DNA of 64,000 bases from Caballeronia sp. SBC1 (GCF_011493005.1 NZ_CP049156.1:1364001-1428000); one strand, 5' to 3'; counted from the first letter of the stretch, positions 42,659 to 52,032 are shown. Notes: a model not told the origin generated them from the letters alone. Program-made: numbers and translations.

Positions 42659-42752
42659 GGAGACGTGGCCGAGAGGTTGAAGGTACTCCCCTGCTAAGGG
42701 AGCATCTGGGCTAAAACCTGGATCGAGGGTTCGAATCCCTCCGTCTCCGCCA
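42659..42752 (+). tRNA. tRNA-Ser(GCU)
   Basis: A 94-nt class II tRNA. The acceptor stem GGAGACG pairs with CGTCTCC, the anticodon stem CTCCC/GGGAG encloses loop CTGCTAA with anticodon GCT at 42693-42695, a long variable arm follows, then GGTTCGAATCC for the T arm and an encoded CCA end at 42750-42752. It reads AGC and AGU. Confidence 0.97.
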
Positions 42753-42762
42753 GAAGAATGCA

Positions 42763-42800
42763 AAGCCCCGTAGGTCTAACGACTTACGGGGTTTTTGTTT
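42763..42800 (+). terminator. terminator of tRNA-Ser
   Basis: CCCCGTAGGTC and GACTTACGGGG form an 11-bp stem with one G-U pair around TAAC, followed by TTTTTGTTTTTTT. Confidence 0.92.
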
Positions 42801-42964
42801 TTTTGGCCCCTATTGGGTGTTCCACGGGCGGAAGGCAATGCGTGTGTCCCAATGGCTCCGCTCAATGCGCGTGTTTGTCACCCTTTCGGCGCGCTGCTCG
42901 GTTTCCACTGCAACACACGCATATGGACGGTTGCAGGTGCGGCGTCCGGTTCTTGGAGCGTGGA

Positions 42965-43786
42965 TCAACGGCGTTTGGAGAGCTGATGGATAACGGGGCC
43001 ACCGCTGAGTTGCAACGCCGCCGCAGTCGCTTCATCTGCCGGAAAAAACAATTCGATCGCGAGCTCCGACAGCGTGATATCAATTGGGGTGCCAAACATC
43101 ATCGTTGTACTAATGAATGATAGTTGCCCTGCGGCAGTGCTCAATACGAACGGGATCACGATAGAGGATTCCATCGTGTGATTCCGGCTGGATACCCCGG
43201 GATAACTCTTCAACTCATCGCGCAACGCGGCCAACTGCGGATCGGCCGTGAGTGCGATCTGACGCCCCAGCCGTTCAAGTAAATGCGCGCGCCATTGCCC
43301 GAGATTCGCAATCTTCGGCGCCAACCCCCGCGGATGCAGACTCAACCGCAACACATTCACCGGCGGTTCAAGCAAAGACGGATCAGCATCGGCGATAAGC
43401 GCAGCCACCGCACCATTCGCCGACACCAGATTCCAATGCCGGTCGATAGCCAGCGCCGGATAAGGCTCGTGCCCCTTCAGGATCTGTTCGACTGCGGTTC
43501 GCGCAGGCTGCATCGATTGATCATCGAATGGACGTTCCTGGAACACCGGCGCGAACCCCGCCGCGGTCAGCAACTGGTTGCGTTCGCGCAGCGGCACCTC
43601 GAGATACTCGGCAAGCCGCAGCACCATCGCGCGGCTCGGCACGGCGCGTCCCGTTTCGATAAAACTCAGATGCCGGCTCGAAATCTCCGCTTCGCTGGCC
43701 AGATAAAGCTGGCTCATGCGGCGTCGTTCGCGCCAGTGCTTGATCATCGGGCCAATACCAACAGCCGTCGCAGTCAGTGTGTTCAT
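42965..43786 (-). CDS. XRE-family regulator with MmyB-like ligand domain
   Basis: A 273-residue repressor or activator. The helix-turn-helix covers about residues 14-70 (WRERRRMSQLYLASEAEISSR, HLSFIETGRAVPSR). The remainder is a PAS-like MmyB domain (ALAIDRHWNLVSANGAVAAL near residue 110) that in relatives binds small ligands such as fatty acids. It is divergent, 141 bp away, from the SnoaL-fold gene, which is its probable target. The inducer cannot be told from sequence. Confidence 0.87.
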   Translation of the reverse strand: MNTLTATAVGIGPMIKHWRERRRMSQLYLASEAEISSRHLSFIETGRAVPSRAMVLRLAEYLEVPLRERNQLLTAAGFAPVFQERPFDDQSMQPARTAVEQILKGHEPYPALAIDRHWNLVSANGAVAALIADADPSLLEPPVNVLRLSLHPRGLAPKIANLGQWRAHLLERLGRQIALTADPQLAALRDELKSYPGVSSRNHTMESSIVIPFVLSTAAGQLSFISTTMMFGTPIDITLSELAIELFFPADEATAAALQLSGGPVIHQLSKRR

Positions 43787-43927
43787 GGTCGTACCTTATC
43801 AAACCGCCGCACGCAGCTCCATTACCTGCCAGGTAATCGACGCACGACATGCCCGTCCCGATGATTGATCCCAGGCCGCGCTAATCCGGTGCCGCCATAG
43901 CCTGGAAGATTATCGAAGGAGAGAATC

Positions 43928-44653
43928 ATGACTGAGCATGACGTGCTGGTGGGTCGCTATATCGATACATGGAACGAGACGAATCCGTCGCGACGCAACG
44001 CTCTTGCAGAGTTGGTTTTGCTTGACGGCGCCAGTTACACCGATCCAATGATGAGCAGCACTGGCCCGAAAGAGTTCGCCGAGATGATCGGCGCGTTCCA
44101 GGCGCAGATGCCTGGGTTGACGTTCGAGCGGGTCGGCGGGATTGATGCGACGGGTGCAATGGTCCGCTTCAGTTGGCGTCTGGTCGATGCTGCCGGCCGG
44201 CAACTGGCGAGCGGGACGGATTTCGGCGAATTTTCCACCGATGGCCGGTTCGCCGGCATCACGGGTTTTCTCGACAGCACGCTGATGGGCCCGGCTTGGT
44301 GCGTGGAAAAGTACGCCGCGTTCTGGGCGGCGCCGGACTTCGGCCGGCCGAGCGATGAACTGGCGGCGGATATCGAAGGATATTGGCCGGGTTTGCACGC
44401 GCCATTGAAAGGCGTGGACGCCTATGTACGGCCGCTGCATGAGCTGCTGCGCCAGGTTCCGGATTTCAGGCTTGAAGTTGCCGACCACGCGAGTCGCGGC
44501 GATACCGTCTTCATCCGATGGATTGCCACGGGAACGCACGGCGATGTGCCGTTGCGCTTCGAAGGGGTGGACTGCGTGCGTCACAGTAATGGCCAGGTTT
44601 ATGAGAACCGGATCTACTGCGATCATCCGCTGATTCAGGCGTTGAACCGCTAA
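43928..44653 (+). CDS. double SnoaL-fold (NTF2-like) protein
   Basis: A 241-residue protein made of two related NTF2/SnoaL units: about residues 1-115 (VGRYIDTWNETNPSRRNAL) and 120-241 (VKGVDAYV-type segment PLKGVDAYVRPLHELLRQVP). An AAGGAGAGA site precedes the ATG. SnoaL-fold proteins act as cyclases, isomerases or binding proteins on small molecules. Controlled probably by the divergent XRE/MmyB regulator. No signal peptide; substrate unknown. Confidence 0.75.
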   Translation: MTEHDVLVGRYIDTWNETNPSRRNALAELVLLDGASYTDPMMSSTGPKEFAEMIGAFQAQMPGLTFERVGGIDATGAMVRFSWRLVDAAGRQLASGTDFGEFSTDGRFAGITGFLDSTLMGPAWCVEKYAAFWAAPDFGRPSDELAADIEGYWPGLHAPLKGVDAYVRPLHELLRQVPDFRLEVADHASRGDTVFIRWIATGTHGDVPLRFEGVDCVRHSNGQVYENRIYCDHPLIQALNR

Positions 44654-44734
44654 CCGAATCTGAAACCGTGCTTTTTCCCGATCGAGCAGGGCGCTGCGTT
44701 GGGCCGATATGCCCGCGCGAGCGCCCGAGGACGC

Positions 44735-45115
44735 TCAGACTTCGTCGCCGTCTAGGTCGTCCGGTCCCTGCAGGTCCGTTTGTCCCGTTTCACCGCGCAC
44801 GACTCGACGTTTGCGCTGCACATGGTAGGCCGTTAGTACAGCGTGCACGACCATATCCAGCGCGGGTTTCGCATTACCTTGCTTGTCAATCCAGGTTTTC
44901 GGCGTCAGTGCGCCGGCGAGCGATACGCTGTCGCCGTCATCGAGCGCCTGGAGCGCGTCCTTGACGGTGTCGTCGAAGGCAATCACGTTCACGAACAGAC
45001 TCTCGCCGTCACCGGCCGAGGCGCGAACACGACATGTCACGAAGTGAGTGCCGTGCTGACCCGTACGCACTTGCGCCGTGCCGTATAGACGTCCGGAAAC
45101 CAGGCCGTCAATCAT
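44735..45115 (-). CDS. short SSB-like OB-fold protein
   Basis: A 126-residue protein with the single-stranded DNA-binding fold (GLVSGRLYGTAQVRTGQHGTH and FVNVIAFDDTVKDALQAL). It lacks the long Gly/Gln linker and the DDDIPF-type tip by which housekeeping SSB recruits partners; instead it ends in a plain acidic tail, DDLDGDEV. GGAGAGG precedes ATG 45115. The upstream winged-helix gene is 44 bp away on the same strand, suggesting an operon. Role unknown: plasmid-type SSB or specialised ssDNA binding. Confidence 0.72.
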   Translation of the reverse strand: MIDGLVSGRLYGTAQVRTGQHGTHFVTCRVRASAGDGESLFVNVIAFDDTVKDALQALDDGDSVSLAGALTPKTWIDKQGNAKPALDMVVHAVLTAYHVQRKRRVVRGETGQTDLQGPDDLDGDEV

Positions 45116-45159
45116 GATGTGCCTCTCCAAAATTCACCGATTGTCTCACTCGTACGCAG

Positions 45160-45513
45160 TTACTTCCGCTTCGCTTCTTCGAGACACGCCGCCAGCTTCT
45201 CGAAATACTCGAGCGCCTTGCGCGTGGGTACGACGGTCTTGGACCGCAGATCCGTACTTGATTCATCGACCGAGACAAGTCCTTCCCGTCTGAGCCGCGC
45301 GAGTTTGCGGTGCACCGTCGCCGGCGCGCCTGCGACCGATAGCGCCATCGTCTCGGTCACGGTCAGCGTACGCCCGGCGTGCCAGGCCGCTGTCAGCGCT
45401 TCGAGCAGCCGTTCCTCGGCGGCGTCGAGTTTGGGAACGGACGGCAACGCCTGCACCGCCTGAGCGAGATTCAGGAAGCGAAAATAGGTATCCACAAGGT
45501 GTTTTTTTGCCAT
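45160..45513 (-). CDS. winged helix-turn-helix regulator (MarR-like)
   Basis: A 117-residue protein. The middle holds a winged-helix domain: LTVTETMALSVAGAPATVHRK as the helix-turn-helix and LARLRREGLVSVDESSTDLR as the wing, the arrangement of MarR-type regulators. Short helices at each end probably dimerise. It is the first gene of a two-gene unit with the SSB-like protein, and may control it. Confidence 0.75.
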   Translation of the reverse strand: MAKKHLVDTYFRFLNLAQAVQALPSVPKLDAAEERLLEALTAAWHAGRTLTVTETMALSVAGAPATVHRKLARLRREGLVSVDESSTDLRSKTVVPTRKALEYFEKLAACLEEAKRK

Positions 45514-45723
45514 GGAGGCGGACTCGAAATGCGTCTGTGAATCATAGCATCGCCCAGTAAACCGTCTTCCAAACCCTTATCAGTTTGATAATTAAATGTT
45601 ACGATTCGTGAAAGAGGGCGCTTGCCGATGTAATGAAGTAGCGCGTAACTAGACCTGAGAGCCACAAGAAAAGAGCACGTTGCCCTGCGGTGGACGCGGG
45701 GCAACGTAGCCAATTGAGCCATC

Positions 45724-45990
45724 ATGATGGAATCAAACAAGCATCGTGAAGCGGCGACGGCAGGGCGCTTTGGAGCGCAATATGCCGACGGCGAAATTGC
45801 TCATCTGCGGCATATGATTCGCTGCGTGAACCGGGCCGGTGCGATGAATGCCGATTATTGGCGTGCCCGTATAGAGCGGCTGCAACTCGACGCCGATCTG
45901 CTCCCGCAACAATGCGATTGCCTGAAAGCCTTGGTGCGTGAACTGGAAACCCTGTCCGCCCAGCTTCATGGCTCCTTTGACGGTGCTTGA
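45724..45990 (+). CDS. small hypothetical protein
   Basis: An 88-residue, mostly helical protein (EIAHLRHMIRCVNRAGAMNA, YWRARIERLQLDADLL). Composition and codon use look like real coding sequence. It has no membrane segment or known motif, apart from two close cysteines near residue 61 (QQCDCLK). ATG at 45724 or 45727. I do not recognise the family. Confidence 0.55.
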   Translation: MMESNKHREAATAGRFGAQYADGEIAHLRHMIRCVNRAGAMNADYWRARIERLQLDADLLPQQCDCLKALVRELETLSAQLHGSFDGA

Positions 45991-46038
45991 GCTACGCTCG
46001 CGAGAGAACCGCTAATGCGCTGACACGGAGGTTCAGCG

Positions 46039-46602
46039 TCAGCGCGATGCCCGATGCATCGACGCATGCGTGCGCGTGACGAACCAAAGACCCAGCTTGA
46101 GCGTGTAGATAATCACGAGCGTACCGGTCAAGTCCCCGATAAACATCACGATAAACCGTTCGCCGAGATTGGCGGTATCGCCGCTCAACGCACACCACGC
46201 TTGCTGCATTGCAGGGCCCGCGATCGAATAGAGCAGGATCAGGACTAACAGACGTCCGGCCGTGAGATTAGCGAGTGACTCACTGAGCCCAAGTTTGCGC
46301 GTGGCGAAGAGATACACGAGATACGGCGCGAGCGCAGAGATAATGCCGCCGAAAGTCGCGCGAACTGGATCGTTCGGAAAATAATAGAAGAAGCAACTGA
46401 TCCAGGACGCGATGAGTATTCCTGTCGCACCCAGCGCGCCGAATAACAGCGTGCACAGCAGGCGTATGCCGGCAGGCAAGTAGATCCAGTTGACGCCGCG
46501 CACAAACTCGGAATGCCTGAAAATCCATTCGTTCGCGACCAGCGCCAGCAGGAACACAAGGGTGGTGCCGCAGACCACAGCGAGGCGATGGCGGATATGC
46601 AT
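46039..46602 (-). CDS. MASE1-like integral membrane protein
   Basis: A 187-residue protein with about five membrane helices; recognisable segments are LAVVCGTTLVFLLALVANEW, NWIYLPAGIRLLCTLLFGAL and LVIIYTLKLGLWF. The WIYLPAGIRLL motif resembles MASE1 sensor domains, but no signalling output domain is attached. ATG at 46602 was chosen because an extension to 46812 is not hydrophobic or family-like. Function unknown. Confidence 0.65.
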   Translation of the reverse strand: MHIRHRLAVVCGTTLVFLLALVANEWIFRHSEFVRGVNWIYLPAGIRLLCTLLFGALGATGILIASWISCFFYYFPNDPVRATFGGIISALAPYLVYLFATRKLGLSESLANLTAGRLLVLILLYSIAGPAMQQAWCALSGDTANLGERFIVMFIGDLTGTLVIIYTLKLGLWFVTRTHASMHRASR

Positions 46603-46951
46603 AGATAAATCAGAACCCAAACGTGGTTGCGCGCAACTCCGGCGGGAGGCAAAACTGAACCGTCGCCCGCACGTTGCGAACATCACTCGGGCTGCGGTGA
46701 TCGATGAACAATACGTGAACGATAAGTGAACAATGGCTGCTTTAGTATCGAATTCTATCAGCCACCTCAATCCACTCGGTGCGCGTGCCCAATCCAGCGA
46801 GCATTTCAGCAAGAAAGGACGCTCAGCTAAAGAAATGTTGTGTCACACCCTGTTGGCACCCGTAATTCGGAGTTACCAACTTGAAACATCTAGAGCCGGT
46901 CGTTCCGCTAAGATTTACTCAACGAACCTACTCCGTTGAGGTGCACTTCAA
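46603..46951. other. intergenic region, divergent
   Basis: 349 bp between the membrane protein and the first Pro/Tyr-rich gene. Presumably holds both promoters; no clear consensus, hairpin or repeat was found. Confidence 0.35.
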
Positions 46952-47275
46952 ATGAACAACAAACTGAAGACTTCCATTTTTGCCGGCGCAGTTGTAATCG
47001 GGGCGCTTGGAATGTCCGGCGCGGCAATGGCCCAAGTGCGTCTTGGTATCAATATCGGCGTGCCCGCGCCGGTGTACGTTGCGCCGCAGCCGGTCTACGC
47101 ACCGCCGCCGCCCCCGGTCGTCTACGCGCCGCCTCCACCGGTGTATGCTGCAGCGCCGGTCCTGGTAATCGGCTGGCATGGCGATCGTTACTGGGACGGC
47201 CGCCGCTACTGGAACCGTAATGACTGGTACCGCTATCACGGCGGTCCGCGATACGACCATCGCGGCTGGCACTAA
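46952..47275 (+). CDS. secreted Pro/Tyr/Trp-rich small protein (paralogue 1)
   Basis: A 107-residue exported protein. The signal peptide ends near GAAMAQ (residue 28). The mature N-terminus VRLGINIGVPAPVYVAPQP is shared with the next gene. A Pro/Tyr-rich region (APPPPPVVYAPPPP) follows, then a Trp/Tyr/Arg segment WDGRRYWNRNDWYRYHGG. Repeated aromatic and proline residues suggest a flexible, envelope-facing protein of the YXWGXW-like small group. Function unknown. Confidence 0.75.
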   Translation: MNNKLKTSIFAGAVVIGALGMSGAAMAQVRLGINIGVPAPVYVAPQPVYAPPPPPVVYAPPPPVYAAAPVLVIGWHGDRYWDGRRYWNRNDWYRYHGGPRYDHRGWH

Positions 47276-47323
47276 ATACCGGCTGCAATCGGCTGCAATC
47301 AGCACCCGTCAGATATCTGGCCC

Positions 47324-47355
47324 AAAGGCCATCCGGCGAAAGCCGGGTGGCCTTT
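47324..47355 (+). terminator. terminator between the two paralogues
   Basis: AAAGGCCATCCGGC, loop GAAA, GCCGGGTGGCCTTT: 14-bp stem with one G-U pair, followed by TGTCTTTCC. Confidence 0.75.
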
Positions 47356-47553
47356 GTCTTTCCAGCGTCCCGCCGGCTCTTGATCCAGTGCGGTCCCCGT
47401 AATTGCGTTTTTTCATGATGTAACAAAGAGTAAGCTTTCAGCAGACAATACCCCTGCGCCAAAGAACAACTTACAAAGTCGAAGTACCGGATTGAAGGCG
47501 ATCCGCTATATTCGCTTCCACCTGAACAATGATGGTCAAAGGCGCGCCTTTAC

Positions 47554-47952
47554 ATGAATAAGATAAAAAGCATCCGGATCCTGACTGGCGTTGCCGGTCT
47601 GTGCCTCGTAACAATGTCCTGCGTGGCCCACGCCCAAGTGCGGCTGGGGATCAACATCGGGGTTCCTGCCCCGGTCTACGTCGCGCCGCAGCCTTACTAC
47701 GCACCGCCGCCGCCACCGGTCGTCTATCAACCGGCGCCGGTCTATGTGCAGCCGGGCATCGTGATCGGCTGGTACGGCAATCGTTACTACGATGGTCGCC
47801 GTTATTGGGGGCGTGATGAGTGGTATCGGCACAATGGCGGCCGTCCGAATTATGGCCATGGCGGCCCGGGATACGGCCATGGTGGCAATTACAACCACGG
47901 CGGGAACTACAATCATGGCGGGAATGGCGGCCACAACGGCTATCGCAATTAA
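47554..47952 (+). CDS. secreted Pro/Tyr-rich small protein with Gly/His/Asn repeats (paralogue 2)
   Basis: A 132-residue paralogue of the preceding protein. After a signal peptide ending in VAHA the block QVRLGINIGVPAPVYVAPQP recurs, then PPPPPVVY and YDGRRYWGRDEWYRHNGG. The C-terminus differs: repeats of GHGG and NYNHGG, which could bind metal ions through histidine. Tandem duplication followed by growth of the repeat tail is likely. Function unknown. Confidence 0.75.
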   Translation: MNKIKSIRILTGVAGLCLVTMSCVAHAQVRLGINIGVPAPVYVAPQPYYAPPPPPVVYQPAPVYVQPGIVIGWYGNRYYDGRRYWGRDEWYRHNGGRPNYGHGGPGYGHGGNYNHGGNYNHGGNGGHNGYRN

Positions 47953-47975
47953 GCACCTTGGCCAGACGCATTAAA

Positions 47976-48005
47976 AAAGCCGTCCCGCGCAAGCGGGACG
48001 GCTTT
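47976..48005. terminator. bidirectional terminator
   Basis: AAAGCCGTCCCGC, loop GCAA, GCGGGACGGCTTT. It lies between the converging paralogue 2 and fabI. Confidence 0.9.
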
Positions 48006-48046
48006 GATTTTATCGGCGGCTGGAAAGAGAGGCCGCTATCTGACCA

Positions 48047-48844
48047 CTATTCCGACACCGCCGGCGCAGTCATCCCGCCAACCACGGCGTTAAAGCCGCC
48101 ATCGACGTGGATGATCTCGGCGCTCACGCCGCCCGCCAGGTCCGACAACAGGAACGCGGCCACATTGCCGACTTGATCGATGCTCACATTGCGCTTCAAC
48201 GGCGCATTGTTTTCGACGAACTCGAGAATCTTGCCGAAGCTCTTGATGCCGCTTGCTGCCAGCGTCTTGATCGGCCCCGCCGAGATGCCGTTCACGCGCA
48301 CCCCCTTGTCTCCAAGCGACACCGCCAGATACCGCACGCTGGCTTCGAGCGATGCCTTCGCCAGGCCCATCGTGTTGTAGTTCGGGATCGCGCGCTCAGC
48401 GCCGAGATAGCTCAGCGTGAGCAACGAAGCGCCGGGGGAGAGCATGGATTGCGCGGCTTTGGCGAGCGCCGGGAAGCTGTACGCGGAAATATCGTGGGCG
48501 ATGCGGAAGTTCTCGCGCGTCATGCCGTCGAGGAAATTCCCCGTGATTGCCTCGCGCGGCGCAAAGCCGATGGAATGCACGAGACCGTCGAGTGTGTCCC
48601 AGCGGTCTTTCAGCGAGACGAAGAGGGCGTCGATTTCCTCGTCGCTACCCACGTCGCAGGGAAACACGAGGTCACTGCCGAATTCGGTCGCGAACTCGGT
48701 AATGCGGTCCTTGAAGCGGTCACCGACATAGGTGAATGCGAGTTCGGCGCCTTCGCGCTTGCAAGCCGCCGCAATGCCATAGGCGATCGAGCGGTTCGAC
48801 AACAAGCCCGTCAGCAGAATCCGTTTTCCAGCGAGAAATCCCAT
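48047..48844 (-). CDS. fabI: Enoyl-[acyl-carrier-protein] reductase (NADH) FabI
   Basis: FabI reduces enoyl-ACP in the last step of each fatty acid elongation cycle. The NADH-binding start is [13 protein letters not shown] near residue 12, and the catalytic pair Tyr-x6-Lys is in [16 protein letters not shown] near residues 157-164. Length 265 is typical. The target of triclosan in other bacteria. A run of conserved [10 protein letters not shown] is present. Confidence 0.97.
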   Translation of the reverse strand: MGFLAGKRILLTGLLSNRSIAYGIAAACKREGAELAFTYVGDRFKDRITEFATEFGSDLVFPCDVGSDEEIDALFVSLKDRWDTLDGLVHSIGFAPREAITGNFLDGMTRENFRIAHDISAYSFPALAKAAQSMLSPGASLLTLSYLGAERAIPNYNTMGLAKASLEASVRYLAVSLGDKGVRVNGISAGPIKTLAASGIKSFGKILEFVENNAPLKRNVSIDQVGNVAAFLLSDLAGGVSAEIIHVDGGFNAVVGGMTAPAVSE

Positions 48845-49060
48845 GAATGCTCCTTAAGAAGTCGATATCGCACATGCCCGGATCGAGCGCGCGCAAGCGG
48901 TGCGCACGTCGTTACAATGCCCGGGACAGTGGTTTTAGTAGAATTCTCTCACATCACCTCATGTCGCTTAAGGCGCGTAGCGCTTTGGGGCGTTACGAGT
49001 GAGCCGGGAGCTGGCTCTGAACGGCAGGCTGATTTTCCGATTATCGTTTCACTGGTACTT

Positions 49061-50962
49061 ATGAAGGCACTCATGGCGACTGGCTCCCGACGGGTCCTCG
49101 GTCTTCTGTTTGGAAGCTTGCTGATTGGCCTCGGCGGGCTCGCGGTACCGAAAGCCGCATTGGCCGTCTATGCCATCGCGCAGTATGGCGAGCCGAAATA
49201 TCCTGCAAATTTCAAGCACTTCGACTATGTGAATCCGGATGCACCGCGTGGCGGCACGCTGGTTCTGGCGAATCCGGACCGGCTTACGAGCTTCGATAAA
49301 TTCAACCCGTTCACCCAGCGCGGCAACCCCGCGCCCGGCCTCGGTTATATGTTCGAGAGTTTGACAACGGGTAGTCTTGACGAGGTATCGACGGCGTACG
49401 GTCTTCTCGCCGACGACATCAACATCGCGCCTGACGGCCTGTCCGTCACGTTTCAAATCAACCCCAAAGCGCACTTTTCGAACGGCGATCCGGTCACAGC
49501 GGAAGACGTCAAATATTCGTTCGATACCCTGAAAAGCCCGCAGGCCGCGCCGCAATATGCGGTGCTTTTCGGCCAGATCTCGGACGCGGTGATTCTTGAT
49601 CCGCTGACCATTCGCTTCGACTTCAAGGTGCGCACGCGGGAGATGCCGTTTATCGCGGGCACAATGCCGGTGTTCTCACGCAAGTGGGGCATGAGGCCCG
49701 ATGGCAGCCACATTCCCTTCGATCAACTCGCGTTTCAGAAGCCGATAACAAGCGGTCCGTATGTCATCGAACAATACGACAACGGCCGCACGCTCACCCT
49801 CAAGCGTGATCCCGGGTATTGGGGCAATACGTTGCCGGTACGCGTGGGGACGTTCAACTTCGAGCGCATTAACTACAAGCTCTATTCGGATGGCGTCGCG
49901 CGGCTCGAGGCGTTCAAGGCCGGCGAGTACGACGCGCTGGTCGAATATGTTGCGCGTAACTGGGTGCGTCGCGACATAGGCAAACGCTTCGACAACGGTG
50001 AGCTGATCAAGCGCGAATTCCGCAATCACAACGGCACGGGCATGCAGGGTTTTTACATGAACCTGCGCCGGCCGATTTTCCAGGACGTGCGCGTGCGTCA
50101 GGCGCTCGATCTCGCGTTCGACTTCCAGTGGTTGAACCGGCAACTGTTTTTCAACCAATACACGCGCACCGACAGTTTCTTCGCGAACACCGACTTGCAA
50201 GCGACGGGCAAACCGAGCACGGGCGAACTCGCGATCCTCTCGCCGTTACGCGCGCAGCTCGATCCCGCTGTATTTGGCGACATGGTGAAGCAGCCCGACA
50301 CCGATCCACCCGGTTCGCTGCGAGCGAATCTGATCAAGGCGCGCAATCTGCTGGCCGATGCGGGCTGGACCTTTAAAAATGGCGCGTTGCGCAACGCGCG
50401 CGGCGAGCCCTTCGTGTTCGAGATTCTCGACGACTCGGGCGGCGGGGCGTCGATGGAACCCGTGGTCGCCACGTTCCAGCGCAATTTGCAGAAGCTGGGG
50501 ATTGTCGTGAACTTCCGCACGGTCGACTTTGCGCTGATCCAGAAGCGGCTCGACGCGTTCGACTTCGACATGACCAGCCTGCGCATGCCCGACGTGCAAA
50601 TTCCAGGCACCGAACAGGATTCACGTTTTGGCAGCAAGTCGGCGGATCAGCAGGGCTCGGATAACATCAACGGGCTCAAGTCGCGTGCAGTCGACTCGAT
50701 CGTGCATACCTTGCTTGGCGCGCAGACCCGCGAGCAACTTCTCGATGCCACTCACGCGCTCGACCGTGTCCTGATGCACGGCTACTATGTGATCCCGCAT
50801 TGGTACACGGCTTCGCACAGGGTGGCGTACCGCAACACGCTCGCGTATCCGGCGACGTTGCCGCTGTATTACACGGCCGAGGACTGGATCATATCGACAT
50901 GGTGGATCAAGCCGGGCGGCGCTCCGTCCAACCCTGCGTCGGCCGCTGCCGCCGCAAAGTAA
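49061..50962 (+). CDS. yejA: YejA-like periplasmic oligopeptide-binding protein
   Basis: A 633-residue extracellular solute-binding protein. The signal peptide ends near KAALAVYA. Family segments are HFDYVNPDAPRGGTLVLANP near residue 55 and GFYMNLRRPIFQDVRVRQAL near residue 330. It would capture short peptides (in relatives, also microcin C) for the following YejBEF transporter. ATG 49061 was chosen; the frame is open much further upstream but antisense to fabI, so the extension is rejected. Confidence 0.92.
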   Translation: MKALMATGSRRVLGLLFGSLLIGLGGLAVPKAALAVYAIAQYGEPKYPANFKHFDYVNPDAPRGGTLVLANPDRLTSFDKFNPFTQRGNPAPGLGYMFESLTTGSLDEVSTAYGLLADDINIAPDGLSVTFQINPKAHFSNGDPVTAEDVKYSFDTLKSPQAAPQYAVLFGQISDAVILDPLTIRFDFKVRTREMPFIAGTMPVFSRKWGMRPDGSHIPFDQLAFQKPITSGPYVIEQYDNGRTLTLKRDPGYWGNTLPVRVGTFNFERINYKLYSDGVARLEAFKAGEYDALVEYVARNWVRRDIGKRFDNGELIKREFRNHNGTGMQGFYMNLRRPIFQDVRVRQALDLAFDFQWLNRQLFFNQYTRTDSFFANTDLQATGKPSTGELAILSPLRAQLDPAVFGDMVKQPDTDPPGSLRANLIKARNLLADAGWTFKNGALRNARGEPFVFEILDDSGGGASMEPVVATFQRNLQKLGIVVNFRTVDFALIQKRLDAFDFDMTSLRMPDVQIPGTEQDSRFGSKSADQQGSDNINGLKSRAVDSIVHTLLGAQTREQLLDATHALDRVLMHGYYVIPHWYTASHRVAYRNTLAYPATLPLYYTAEDWIISTWWIKPGGAPSNPASAAAAAK

Positions 50963-50997
50963 ATCCACGCACTTAATCACTGAAGCGGACCGCGCCC

Positions 50998-52032
50998 ATG
51001 TGGAGCTACATCCTAAAACGCATTTTGCTGATGATCCCGACGTTGCTCGGCGTCCTCACGCTGACGTTTGCCGTGATCCAGTTCGTGCCGGGCGGACCGG
51101 TCGAGCAAGCCGTGCACGAATTGCGGCGCGGCGAGCAAGGCACAAGGTTCGGCATGCGCCTGCACACGGGCGTGGATGCGCAGCAAGTCGCGCAACTTCG
51201 CGCGCTCTACGGCTTCGATAAACCGCCGCTCGAACGCTACTGGCTGATGCTCGGACGCTTCGCCCGTTTCGATCTCGGCGACAGCTATTTCCGTCATCAA
51301 AGCGTGTGGTCGCTGATTGTGTCGAAGCTGCCAGTGTCGATCAGTATCGGCGTGTGGACGTTCTTTCTGACTTATCTGATTTCAGTGCCGCTCGGGATAG
51401 CGAAGGCGGTGCGCAACGGCTCCACGTTCGATTTCACCACCAGCCTGCTCGTGCTCGTCGGTTTCGCCATTCCTGGCTTCGTGCTTGGCGTGCTGCTTCT
51501 TGTGCTGTTCGGCGGCGGGTCGTTCTGGCAACTGTTTCCGCTGCGCAACCTCACCTCCGACAACTGGGCAACGTTGAGCCTCGGCGGGAAGATAGCCGAC
51601 TATCTGTGGCACATTACGTTGCCCATCATTGCGTCGGTGGTCGGCAGCTTCGCGGTCGTCACCATGCTGACCAAGAACGCGTTCCTCGATGAAATCCGCA
51701 AACAATATGTGCTGACGGCGAGGGCCAAGGGGTTGTCGGAGAGAAGGGTGCTGTGGAAGCACGTGTTCCGCAACGCGTTGTTGCCGCTGATCGTGGGCTT
51801 TCCGGGTGCGTTCATCGGGGCGTTCTTTACCGGCAGTTTGCTGATAGAAACGCTTTTTTCACTCGATGGCCTCGGCCTGCTTTCCTATGAGTCCGTCGTG
51901 CGGCGCGATTATCCGGTGGTGCTCGGCACGCTGTATCTGTTCACGCTGATTGGACTTGCCACCAAGCTGATCTCCGACCTCTGCTATGTCTGGGTCGATC
52001 CGCGCATTCAATTCGAACAACTGGAGCGTTGA
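50998..52032 (+). CDS. yejB: YejB-like ABC transporter permease
   Basis: A 344-residue inner-membrane permease of the oligopeptide class with about six helices. The N-terminal helix LLMIPTLLGVLTLTFAVIQF and the coupling EAA-type loop ARAKGLSERRVLWKHVFRNAL near residue 240 are visible. It starts 35 bp after yejA and precedes yejE. Confidence 0.95.
   Translation: MWSYILKRILLMIPTLLGVLTLTFAVIQFVPGGPVEQAVHELRRGEQGTRFGMRLHTGVDAQQVAQLRALYGFDKPPLERYWLMLGRFARFDLGDSYFRHQSVWSLIVSKLPVSISIGVWTFFLTYLISVPLGIAKAVRNGSTFDFTTSLLVLVGFAIPGFVLGVLLLVLFGGGSFWQLFPLRNLTSDNWATLSLGGKIADYLWHITLPIIASVVGSFAVVTMLTKNAFLDEIRKQYVLTARAKGLSERRVLWKHVFRNALLPLIVGFPGAFIGAFFTGSLLIETLFSLDGLGLLSYESVVRRDYPVVLGTLYLFTLIGLATKLISDLCYVWVDPRIQFEQLER

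Noticed and set aside
48107..49060. A long plus-strand extension ahead of yejA, open for 318 codons
   Set aside because: It lies antisense to fabI, has no family similarity, and the yejA signal peptide begins only at 49061.
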